Shown here piece after piece: positions 45,991-57,170 of a stretch of DNA of 60,000 nt. Numbering within the stretch: position 1 is the first letter of the stretch; each line of letters begins with the position of its first letter. The stretch is taken from the NCBI GenBank assembly GCA_950295325.1, contig OX485803.1, forward strand, positions 11,472,001 through 11,532,000, in the 5' to 3' direction. A program made the position numbers and the translations under genes. The notes under the pieces are model-generated. The model did no database searches and was not told the DNA's origin. It worked only from the letters and a program-made list of their open reading frames with translations. This DNA is from Polytrichum commune (Eukaryota; Streptophyta; Polytrichopsida; Polytrichales; Polytrichaceae).

Positions 45991-46805
45991 AACAAAATGC
46001 TACACTACTAAGAGGAAAATATAGATAAAGCATGACACAAACCATCCACTATTTGCATAAGAAATCAAGTGGATGTGGTCAGCAATACAATGCATAGATT
46101 GACCAAAAGTGGTGGTGTAGAAGAAATTTCCAAAAGGGTAAGATATTTGTGCATTATTTGTAGATGTGGACCAACATTATTTTTTCGTACACATTTTCCA
46201 AAGCATGTGATTGTAGATAAAATTGAAGATTCAATGCTAACAAAATCAATTTCCACTTGTAATAGTTCATCATAATGTGCACATCTTACAAGTCCCAATA
46301 GATGGCTTTGTTTGCAAAGAAAACGTCTAAATCTCACACATTTTATACTCATTATTCTAACCAAAAACCTAGGTCACGCTTTTTGGTCATAAAGGCTATG
46401 GCAAGATGAGGTGGAAGGAAAAGGGGAAGATAAGGGGAAAAAATGGAAGAGGTAGGAGGATGCCCGAGGGCGCCATTGCAAGGGAGAGCTTAGAAGGAGA
46501 GAGGTTGATTTGAGGTATGATGGGTGGCTGGTTAATGTGATGGAGGAGGCTAGAAGGAACAAGGAGGATGCCACACGAAGAAATATGATTGCAGATGAAG
46601 GCACAATTGTAGATACATTGACACATGTAACCCCCTTGCCCATACACTATGAATTTGTATGTTGTTGTGGTACTTGTTGTGGTACTTGTTGTGGTATGTA
46701 GTTGGAGGAATGTTGTTGTGGTTTACACTCTTAAGGGAACTATGATGTGGCAATGAACCCAAGTGGTTGCCGTTAATTGGTTGATGTGGCATTTGATATG
46801 TTGTG
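45991..46805. other. Repeat-rich spacer, no gene seen
   Basis: Includes a 12-bp microsatellite (TTGTTGTGGTAC x 3 at 46660-46697). Open frames around 46374-46647 have no motif. Confidence 0.5.
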
Positions 46806-46814
46806 GGTCTAGAG

Positions 46815-47368
46815 TAGGCCTCCTAAAAAGTGGCATATGCCACCCTTTGCCACTTTTAGCTTAAAAGTGGCACACCAAGCAAATTAAAAGAGGCATTGGT
46901 GAATTTAATGTTTTGTTTGCGCTCAAAATTTGGTTAGGTGATCGTGCTGCTTGCTATGGAAGATGCCCTCCAATGCTAGGTTGGTGATCGAAGTTCGATT
47001 CACGTTCTTCTCCCATTTGAGAATGATAACATTAGTAGAAAACTATGCCTAAAAAAATTGTAGCCGAAATTGGTTGCGGTTCTTTAGACCAACGTGATTT
47101 GTAGTCGCTAAACGACTACAATTTTTTGTTTTGTTTTGCAAGTGTAGTTTGAAATTTTTGGAGCATGTAATATACTATTGGAAAGGTCTTGAAAATACCT
47201 TTCCAACGGTACATTACACACCCCCAAATCTCTAAAATTTAAGTCGCCAAACCAAAACCAACAATACACACACAACAAGTGCAATAAAGTTAAAAGAGGC
47301 ACTTCGGCAAACTTAAAAGTGGTACAAGGTGACACTATGATGAGCATCTGCCACTTTTTGGGAAGCCC
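46815..47368. mobile_element. MULE-like MITE with 9-bp target duplication
   Basis: TIRs: left TAGGCCTCCTAAAAAGTGGC, right the inverse of GGGCTTCCCAAAAAGTGGCA. Flanking 9-mers GGTCTAGAG (46806-46814) and GGTCTAGGG (47369-47377) differ at one base. A 9-bp duplication suggests a Mutator-type element. Subterminal AAAAGTGGCA motifs repeat inside. It also carries palindrome module copy 2 (47168-47216). Confidence 0.72.
47168..47216. repeat. Palindrome module, copy 2
   Basis: TAATATACTATTGGAAAGGT with its inverse and the same CTTGAAAAT loop as 25849-25897. The similarity extends some 60 bp to the left (GTAGT-TG-AATTTTTGGAGC). Confidence 0.85.
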
Positions 47369-47379
47369 GGTCTAGGGTC

Positions 47380-49325
47380 TTGAAATGGGGTTGGAATGAT
47401 GTCCACCCCTTATTGAACTTTTAGCAATGGATTCACTAAGGAAAATGCCCTAATTTAGTGACCATAACCAAAAAGAAGAAAAAAGGTTAATCAGTTAAAT
47501 TTCATAAACATCATAAATCTCAGTGCCAAAAGGATGTTTATGGGATGTTTTTAATGATGTAAAGGTTTTTTGCCACTGGAGTTGGCCTTTGCATTCACAT
47601 ACTTGGAATGCAATGAGGGGGTGGGCATCACTTCATCCCACTTACCAATGGTTTGTTTGGCTCAAGCTAGGCCTAATGTGGCATTTGCCACATGGCTTTG
47701 CTAGGTGCTTAGCTAGGACTGATGTGGCTGCTATGAAGTGACAATGAACCCATCCGAATGCCTTTAGTTGGTTGATGTGGCTTTTGAAATGCTTTTGAGC
47801 CTTGGTGTGGAACATTCTTGATGTGGGCTTCAATCTTGAAAATAAAGTTGGATTGATATTCACACCCTCACTAAATTGTAGCATTTGACTAAATATGGCA
47901 TTATTTGGTCATTCACTTTGCATAGGAATATTCATGTATGTAACGTGTTGTTTGTGTACATCTTTTGACTTGTGGTTACTAACAACTTAGGCATTACATG
48001 GAGGATTGGCAAATGCAAATGAAAATTTGACACACAATGTAGCATTCAAAACACTAATTTCAATTTGATGATAGGGAGTTTGGGCATGAAGCCAATGACC
48101 AATTCTTGTTCGTGCGTGACTCAATGTTGCCTATTGTCAATGTAATTAGTTAGAATCATTTTGGAGGTAGATGTACAATTGTTCAAGAATGAGTTTGTTA
48201 GTGGATATCATGAAGGTGATAAACTTTTGCGTGTTTCCATCATGAATGACAAAGCAAAAGAGAGAGAAGTTACTAAAAACAAATATGATTCATGGGATGA
48301 GCAATGAATGTGTGTACATGAAGACATTGTAGAGACAATGATATCAAACCCACACATGTAAAAATATCTACTAAGCACAAAAAATACCCAAATTGCTAGT
48401 TGTTACTCAACATGATAAACCGAAGTCTCCAACACAATTGGAGGTGGACCCAACTCCAACAATTCCTTCTAGGGTGAAAAATACCCTTGCAACACTTACT
48501 ATGTCAACATTGGATGGTATTATAAAAACAACTCCTCTTGAGATTATTTTTTATTGGCCCTTAGCATGAAGGTATTGGCACTTGGCACTATTCACTAAAG
48601 TACCGGCACTTGGAACTATTCACTAGCAAGCATGTGGCATGCACTAATCACAAGCACACACTAATTTCTTCAAATTTTTAGTATTGAGAATAAATTTACC
48701 ATAATCATGAATTTAGTGTCACTTAATAGCAACTTCAACCCTCAACAACTTTGAGATTTAGCTAGATTGTGCATGTGACTTGAATTAGTACCACCCACAC
48801 TAATTGGTATATTTAGTGCAGTACCGCCTTGGTGGGCCTACCTTCTTGTATTTTCCAATTCGATTGGTGAAAAATATTACAATTGCAATGCTCAAACATT
48901 GGATCAGCTGGTTACAAATCACAAGCCAACAAATCTTCATTGTTGCTATATCAATGAGATTTGCTGCAATTTTTTTCCATGAATAAAATGAAGAATTAAT
49001 TAAAACTGCGAGAGGGAATGCTTAGAGAACTTGAAGGCAGTTCAAATTGCCAGACCCTTTGTTAGGCAGAAAGCTATGAAAATGAGATTGTCATTGTGTG
49101 CCACCTTATTTGAAAGAAATGCTCTCCCTACTCATGATCTCATCTTATGTGTAGATATAATGGATAACATTGAAATCTTCCTCCTGCAAGCAAGATAATC
49201 ATGGACCTTTGCTTGAGCACATATAAAGCCTATTTCATACTGCGAGAATCATAACCTCCGACAATGACAAATAGGGATGAATTAATAGCATAATTTTATG
49301 GTGTTGAGGAAGGCATGACGCATGC
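47380..49325. other. Intergenic, no gene seen
   Basis: 47740-47880 is related to the DNA on either side of the MITE above (GACAATGAACCCA, TTGGTTGATGTGGC, TCTTGAAA). Otherwise AT-rich without coding signal. Confidence 0.5.
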
Positions 49326-52300
49326 TTACATCTCCTCTAGGATAGCTCCAGAATGGTTAAACCCACATGATATTTGGAGAGCTTTCATGTTGTTTTTTAG
49401 CTGAAGGTGTGTAGGCTCCAAATAGTCATTCTCATTGCCCAACCCCTGCAAGTGCACAGCAACAGAGTCAGATCATGCCCAATTCTTTGAAAATAAATAT
49501 TTTCCGCTGAGTATGTTGAAGCTCCAATGGTCATTCTCATATGCTTGTTGACACCCTCTTTTTATTTCTGAACGTGTCTGTCTCTTAAAGACCACAAAGA
49601 ACAACCACAGAGAATAATGCAGCCAAGCCATAACATCCCATTACTCCTAGGAGAACTTTCAGGTATACTACATTATTCATTTTGTTCCAGAAGCACTGTG
49701 GCAAGAATCTTAAAAAATCTCCACATTGAGAGCAACTCCTATGGTCACTGGAAAACGATTTCTCCAAATACTCTGCTTTCTAGGTATTCATGGGGCAAGA
49801 CCTCATAATCATTCCACCCACAAAGTCTATGTTTTTAAGCCCTTGTTGCCCACCGATATTTGAGAGGCAACCCTCTAAACCCCTTCCCACCCTCAAGAAT
49901 TGAGGGTCAAAGGACTTTAGAGGGTTATCTCTCCCTCAATAGTCAATGTGCAACGAGAATTTATGATATATAGACTTCGTGTTTAAAATGAGGACGAGTC
50001 AGTGGCCCAAAAAGCCAGCAAGCCGATTCTTGAGAAGATCATATTACAGTGACCGTAGGAGTTGCTCTGAAGAAAGTTGGGGAGGGTGGTGATACAGAAG
50101 GCATAACTCTTACCAATTGACCTCCGGAGGAACGGCCATCCACAGAATGTGATCCTTGAGAGCCACCCCAACCCCATGTATACAGCTGGCCATCAACTGC
50201 CACAAACAAAAACTCGCTGTTAAGGGCCACTTCACACTAGGGCCAAGTGTCATGATGGAAACTGTGAGGGCCATTGAAACTCATCTGAAGGCTGTACCAT
50301 GGAAAATTGAAATTGACTCTTGTGTAGTATAAAGATATACATGATCAACCTGTCAACTAGGTGCTATTTCATTACCATCCTATTCATGTGGGCCCTTCAC
50401 ACAATAAGTTGTCATAAATCAAGGGTCGTGAGATTTTGAAGTGTCATGGTCTCCCGGTTGTGTCTTAGGCCCACCTCTTTGAGGTGGGCTTGACGCAAAA
50501 TCCGGTAGACCATGAAACATTATCCATTGCATGCCACGTAGGACTCCATGTACATTTTTCATCCTTTTGAACTTCCTTGGTCCCTTAGGCCCTCAAGCTC
50601 TAGTGTAAAGTGCTCTGAAGACAATGTCTTTAGAGCTGTTAAAGTACCTGTGAGAGCCAGGGTGTGCTTCCATCCGCACGAAACCTACAAGGACAACAGG
50701 CAACAACATCATATTAAATGGGCACAAACAACTCAAGATTTCTGCATAATTTGTTGATTTCAAGAGTTAAAGAAAAAAAAAAGGTTAAAGAAGTTGACCT
50801 CAGTCACTCGAAGTGCAGCCAATGCTCCTTCCACAAGCATAGGTAATGAAGTGGAGTTCTGGTGCTTGTACCTGTGTCCATTATGTGATCAGAAGAATTT
50901 AAACATATTATGTAACACTAGGTCAATGTACAGTGGTCTAATAGGGGACTGCTGTGTCTTTTGAGAATGTGAAAGTGTTCTAGGAGGACAAACGACTTTA
51001 AATGGTCCTTTGTTATAAAATTGAAGGCAAGTGGTGGATTCAACAAACCCAAAGCCGAGGCAACCGTATTCGTTGGAGCCCCACATGTAAAGTTGTCCAT
51101 TGCCTACAATTATACATTAGAAAGCAACACCAGTGAGGACGAAGTATTTCTTACAATGATATTTAAGAAAAGATTCAAGGTAGCATTAAGCACCTAATAT
51201 AGAAATTGGCAACAAAACTGCTGCCTAATGGACAATTATTTGTTTATATGCATTTTGTTGATTTGGCAGCAGTGGTTTCTAACTGTGCAAAAATAGATAA
51301 CTAAATACTTACGGGAAATTGCACCAGAGTGGTATCCCCCACATGCTAATTCCTCGGCTGGAGGAAGTTCAGGGACTTCACTTGGCTTGCTAGTATCTTG
51401 ATCATCTCCCAAACCCTGGTAGAACAAGACCCACAAACCTTATGATGGGTATTACAGAGTATCTACAAGATAATAGAGTTATCCTTTAAATCAACAAGTC
51501 TTTGGGTCGGGAGTTGGTTATTTGCATACAACACCTTCCATGGTTGGTGAGAGTGTGAAGGTTTGAATGAAAAGCATTCTATATCAGATCATTGAGGGTC
51601 AAACTCATTTTGACATGCCAAGAGGTGCTAAAATGAATTTGATCCTTAATGAACCAAAATAGGTTGCTCTTCATTTAAATTCAAACACCTCGAACCATGC
51701 ACCACAAGTAGAACGAAAAGATTGATTTTGTATTTGAAACAACCAATAGGAGCTCATAGGGGACTAACTCACAACAAAAACTCTATTAAAAGAAGCATGT
51801 TGTGTTCTTGCTCATCAGACAGTACTTAGTAGCAGCAGAAAATCTTACCAGTTGACACTCTCGTCCTTTACCAAACGTGTATACTGAACCTTGTTCTGCA
51901 TCCATCCCCCCTTGTTGGCATATTTGTTGACGTACTTGACATTTTCTTTAGAGTAGCGGTGTGCCATATTTGGACCTACCTTGGGTTTAAAGCTCAGCAG
52001 GAACGTAGATACTGTAACTGATCCTAAATGCTTTACTAGGATAGCAGACACATCTTGCATCCTTTGACTGAGATGTTCTGTGAGGTGTAATTTTAAATCC
52101 AATGAAAAACCCCATATGATTCCCCCCCAAAAGGGAATAAGATAAAAGAAACTGAATTGAATAAATGCAGAGACAAAATCCACATAAACGATTGAAAATA
52201 ACAGATGGAGTTGGTTGCACTAGTTGAAGTCTGTCCTGTGCAATCTTTAAGTCCAGAGGCATGCTATATGCATTTAACATTTTCATAAGCTATAATAAAA

Positions 52301-55300
52301 ATGATAGTTTATCCTGGTCGAAGAAATCACCATCAAGGCAAGCAGAATGCACTAGCCCAGCAGCAACCTTCCACACCTGAATGACAAAAATCAGTCCATG
52401 TGAGAATCTGGAAATATTTGTTTGTTATCAACCCCTAACTTGCCTCCCAGCTGTTATATTTTGGGCTGAGTATACTTCTGGCATTCTTCAGTCCAGAAAT
52501 GGGTTCCCTTATCACTAACCTTGACATGCCGAAGACTCTTGATTATTCTTGGTATATTCTCACTGCCAAACCCAAACACAGAAAAAACTTTCCATCCCAC
52601 TCAGGTATTTGATAAAATATATCAGGCGCACAAATCACAGGCTTAAAATTTGGGTAAAAGGCAAACTTTGCAATTAAGTGAAATTAAGTCAAAGGGCAAC
52701 ACAAAAATTCTTTGAGAAGAACTTTGCCTGTTTTCAGAACTTAGCTGCAATTAGTCCAGGTCAAGGTTTCATTTTCCTAGAACACCCTCTAACTTTTATA
52801 CTCCAAAATAAAACTTGATCCTACAAAAAAGGCGCCTACCTGGAAGAACAAATGAAACTAAACATGGATGATGATTGGTGTCCTTCTTCGTGTCCAAGGC
52901 GTCCATTCCGGATTGCACCCCAGCTAAGAACGGCACCCTCCTCTTAGAATGCACACATATACCATCCAAATTCACAAAAAATTCACAAATCCTTCATACA
53001 TTCATCTCAAGTCATGCTGGAGATTTGGCGTCACCTTGAAAATGAAATGTCTGAAATACCAATGGGCCTCAAATGTAATCGTTGAAGACAAGGGTTTATG
53101 CATTTATACTACATCTAGGTGAACAAAATTCTAGGCTGATGAGAGAATGCAGTGCAGGTTATAGAGTTTATAGCAACAAGCCTAACCATACTTCAGTTCA
53201 TCATGGAATATTATCCTGAGAATGCATCCAACGTGGCATTTCTTAACCATGTGTAATGACATTCTCTTTTAAATCTGGCTTCAAGGAAAAATTCAAGAAT
53301 CAAAGTCCTTGCTTAGATACATGAATGCCAAGCATAGTCAAGTGGCAAGCTCTTATTAGTCGACACCTCATTGTTACCTGTCTTAGGACAAAGCCTTCCC
53401 TCATCTACCAATATTCAACTTAAAGATCTTGCCAAAAGAATCTCACCGAGTCTATACTCTCGAAGATGCTTATGTAGGAAGTATACCCACTATACTACAT
53501 GAAATGCTATGAGAGGGCATGCTGTAATCTTTCAACATCTTCTACAGTATGAAAAAGGGGTAGAATTTGAGGCATAAGTGCTGCGGAGATAGTGGGTAAT
53601 TACCAGAGAGAGCAAGTGTGTGCTCAGCACCAAGAGCTAACATCCTGATATGGAAATCCTTCAAATATTCTAGTCGCTGAGGTGCAAACACCTTACTCTG
53701 CGCCCCTACCATTCCAGAGCGTATCCTTCTTAATACAATAACCGAAAAGACAATAGAGTTATCCTTTAATTCAACGGGACTTATGGTCGAGAGCTGATTA
53801 TTTTGCATACAGTATCTTCCATGTTCGGTAAGAATGTTCTTCGTTCAAACCTCCACACCAACTCCAAGCATGTACCGAAATCTATCCGAACATGGAAAGT
53901 TTTGTTATGCCAAACAACCAACTCCCGCCCAACACTCCCGTTGAATTAAAGGATAACGCTAATAAATGAAAGCTTCTCCACGGGTCAGTGATACAAAATT
54001 GCGCATATCAGGAGATTGGTCGATTGATGGAGCCCAATGCAAACTGGAACACTGTTCTGTAAACGCCAATTACTCCAGGCATTAAATCACGATCTGGACA
54101 CCAAATAGCTGGTTAAAGACTCACGTTTACCAAGGCCTAGTTGCCCTTGTGTATTTCGACCCCACATATATACGCCTCCATCCTCTGCACATAAATTCGA
54201 AAAAAGTTATGTTCATTTGATTGCAAACAAGACCTGTTGCCAAGAAAGAAAGCAGCAACTCCCTCAGTTTTGACATTAGTCCGACTTGTTAATGCTCCCC
54301 GTTGCATTCATTTGAGATACTAACAAGTTACGAGCTCTGGCATAAAGTGGTTGCACTTCCAAATGTGTAGTCAAATTTCACAGCTATCAGGTTTAAGAGA
54401 AGTGAGAACCAGAGACAGCAGCAGAATGGTAATCCCCAGCCGCAATGTGGATAAATCTTGTGTTATTTGGTAAACCCTCAACTTCCACGAGTTCCTGCAC
54501 AATTGGTGCTTTAATTCTAGGTACAAAACAAAAATTGTAGAAAAATGCAAGCACTGATATTTGTTGGTAGATAAATGAATTTGGATCACAGAGCTGGCAG
54601 TGCACATATGATTCGAATTTGAAGAAAATGTTCATGAAATCCAATAGAGGGCTTTGGAAAATTACCAGGGAATGGCCAGTGGCTGAAGGCATGCCCAATT
54701 GGCCCCAATCATTCAACCCTGTTGCATACACTCGACCTTCTTCTGTTGATGAACATTCACAGCCCCACCATGAGCCAAATTTGCTTCAAGTTATTTAACC
54801 CTTTCTGAAAAGCAGGCTAGTGAATTCTTGATAACCAGTTCAGGAGACAGATATCCCTCGCATGCCAGACTTTATTTTCTCAGTGGCCATACTTGAAGTA
54901 ATAGCACAAATCAATATTCACAAGCTCACCATGAGTAGTTTTGCGGATAACCATCAAATGCAGGTGGCTTGATCAACGACTGGAAGATGAGGATCGTTTC
55001 CTAATGAACCCAATTAATGGGCGTAGTGCACACAACAAAGTGACGAACAACTAGAAAGACTGGCTCCCATGTGAATAAGACGGTGGACCACATTGTATAG
55101 CAAAATCCGAAACTGAAGAATCATCACTATTTAAATCATCACCCACTTAGGCACACACATACACACAAAGGGGAGAGGAAGAACCCAGACCGGTGAGGGT
55201 AAGAATGAACCCAATGAATGGGAGTAGTTCACACACCAAAGATGAACAACTAGAAGACTGGCAACATGCGAATGAGATGGTGGAGGACATTGTATAGAAA

Positions 55301-55629
55301 AATCTAAAACTGAAGAATCACCATCACTGTAATCATAACCCACTTAGGCACACACACGCACACAAGGTGGAGAGAGAAGCCAGACCGGTGAGAACAAGAG
55401 TATGTGCACCGCCGCATGCCACAGCTATGGGCTGCATGAATTGCAAACTCTTACAGATTGTAGGCTCCCAAAGTGACTCAGGTGAAGCTTGGCCAAGACG
55501 CCCATAATCTCCATTGCCCCACATAGCCACCCATCTTTGCCTCTCTCGAATTCCTGACATTTTTCTCCATTGCTCACTTGCAAAAGAACGAAGCCCTCCA
55601 CGGATGGGCCTCAGCAATTGCGTCAACAT
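49326..55629 (-). CDS. RUG3: RCC1-repeat protein, RUG3-like, probably mitochondrial; 15 exons
   Basis: Exons in transcript order: 55629-55386, 54742-54666, 54494-54410, 54184-54125, 53705-53604, 52942-52840, 52562-52520, 52376-52331, 51895-51849, 51415-51313, 51103-51049, 50871-50799, 50684-50648, 50196-50114, 49445-49326. Phases agree throughout; 425 aa. The N-terminus MLTQLLRPIRGGLRSFASEQ is Arg/Leu/Ser-rich without acids, like a mitochondrial presequence. Seven RCC1 blades follow: MWGNGDYGRLGQ, ATGLNDWGQLGM, MWGRNTQGQLGL, LSWGAIRNGRLGH, TFGKGRECQL, MWGSNEYGCLGF and TWGWGGSQGSHSVDGRSSGG, ending ISCGFNHSGAILEEM. The WGWGGS-G--S-DG-SSGG block is what I remember of plant RUG3, needed for nad2 intron splicing in mitochondria. 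Alternatives: another UVR8/RCC1 family member. Intron 13 carries a MITE. Confidence 0.88.
49722..50074. repeat. Inverted repeat in the last intron of the RUG3-like gene
   Basis: AGAGCAACTCCTATGGTCAC at 49730-49749 is inverted as GTGACCGTAGGAGTTGCTCT at 50049-50070 (one mismatch), with a 300-bp loop. Separately, 49511-49549 resembles part of the last exon. Confidence 0.65.
50223..50616. mobile_element. MITE in intron 13 of the RUG3-like gene
   Basis: Left end GGGCCACTTCACACTAGGGC, right end inverse of AGAGCACTTTACACTAGAGC. Flanks TAA and TGA, one mismatch from a 3-bp duplication. Internal sequence aligns with 32708-33110, and the TIR matches the TTA-flanked element at 2460. Confidence 0.85.
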
Positions 55630-57170
55630 CCCTCTCCCAAAGTCTCACTCTCTCCCAACACATTCACATGCAGCCAAATCGAAGAGCTCCACCACGCTAT
55701 CAGTTCTATACAATTCCCAAAATCTGGTCATCAGTTGAATCCCCAAAGAGCTTCTTCTAGCCTTGAAGAGACGGCGACCCAATTCTGCTCACACTTGAAC
55801 CCCTGTTGCTTGCATCGCCAAATTTTTAAGTTAGTAGTCCGAGAACAACAACTTTCTGAAAACCTCTCTTCCCTCTCATTTCTCTTGGGCCAACCCCAAT
55901 GATAAGAAGCCAATTCCAAAATCACCTTCCAAAGTGGGTCCAACATGAATTGGTGGGCCCAAAGTCCTTTTGGAGAGCTCTGACCAGAATGAAAAACAAA
56001 TGAAAATGGTGGGCCCAACTTCCATGAGCAGTCGAGTGACGTATTTTTCATCCACGTTGCGGATGGAAACTTAAGCAGACTTACCTGGCGTATGAAGTAC
56101 TCATGGTTTGTTTAATAAGTCTCCTGCCGGTTCCAAGCGAAACTTACATGAAGGCAGAGTTAAGTAGGCTTAATCACATCGAACTTCTGTTAGGTGTTGT
56201 TGTTCTAATTTAGGATGACATTTAAAGTGATTCGGAGAGTGATGAGGACGGTGGAAATCTTTACCAAAAAATTGCACGGGGTTTAAGGAGTCCATCATTT
56301 CTGATTTGCAGCAAGGTTAGGTGATGACGAATTGGAGCTATCGCGGTGATGGCCATCCTAAATTGTTTTGGGACCTTAACCTGACTGTCATAGCGATGAG
56401 TAATGTGTTTTCAGAGTGATTGGCAATTGATTGAATTCAGTGGTTGTTGGGTATGGCGCTGAGCAATGGAGAGAGATGGACTACAAAATTAGGGTTTTCT
56501 CGTGGGAGGGAGATTGTGAGGATGAGCTCGGTGAAGTTACGGTCCCGGATGCGTCGTGATATTCTCTGAATCAAAGAAATCTTTGGAGAAGCAAAGGATT
56601 AAGATGCAGTCTCCTTTGAGCTTCATCAACATGTAGAGGAGTCTTAAGATTTGTACAAGAACAGAAAATTGGAGGACTGGAGGTTAAGATTTGATAAAGC
56701 CAAAGGATTAATCGAGCAAGTCAGGAATCAACAATTGCAGTTTGAAAGGTCGTGGAAGACTTCGGTGATTTTACCATGGGGGTAACGGACTCGAAGTTGC
56801 TGTCTTCAGAGGTTTCTTCTCCTGACTTTGTCACACAATTCGAAATTGGGGTTAACCCCGTAACTACAACATTGCCGCTTCTAAGTAGGGTTGCGGAATT
56901 TCTCTGTTGTGGTTGTATATGCAGCTCATCTCTTGTTTATTGACTTGTCTTCAAGCAATTACAATTTTCACTATATCGTGTAGAAACTCTCTGGAACTAA
57001 GATTTAAATATCTCATACGGTTGATTTTCTTGTTTATTCAATTACTGATAAGAGACAAAGAACATCTCTGAGAAGTAGGGCATTCAATGGTTGTCGTATT
57101 AAGAACTCAGTAAATTGTCAGCATTTGGTGCTTATAGAAAATCACAAGAATCTTTGTCTGGAAAGTGCAG
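55630..57170. other. Divergent promoter region and 5' end of the plus-strand gene
   Basis: Lies between the RUG3-like start (minus) and the first secure exon of the plus gene. Coding-like segments occur at 56648-56750 (DLYKNRKLEDWRLRFDKAKG then LIEQVRNQQLQFER) and 56752-56855 (VVEDFGDFTMGVTDSKLLSS), but start and splice sites could not be fixed. Probably upstream exons of the same gene. Confidence 0.45.
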
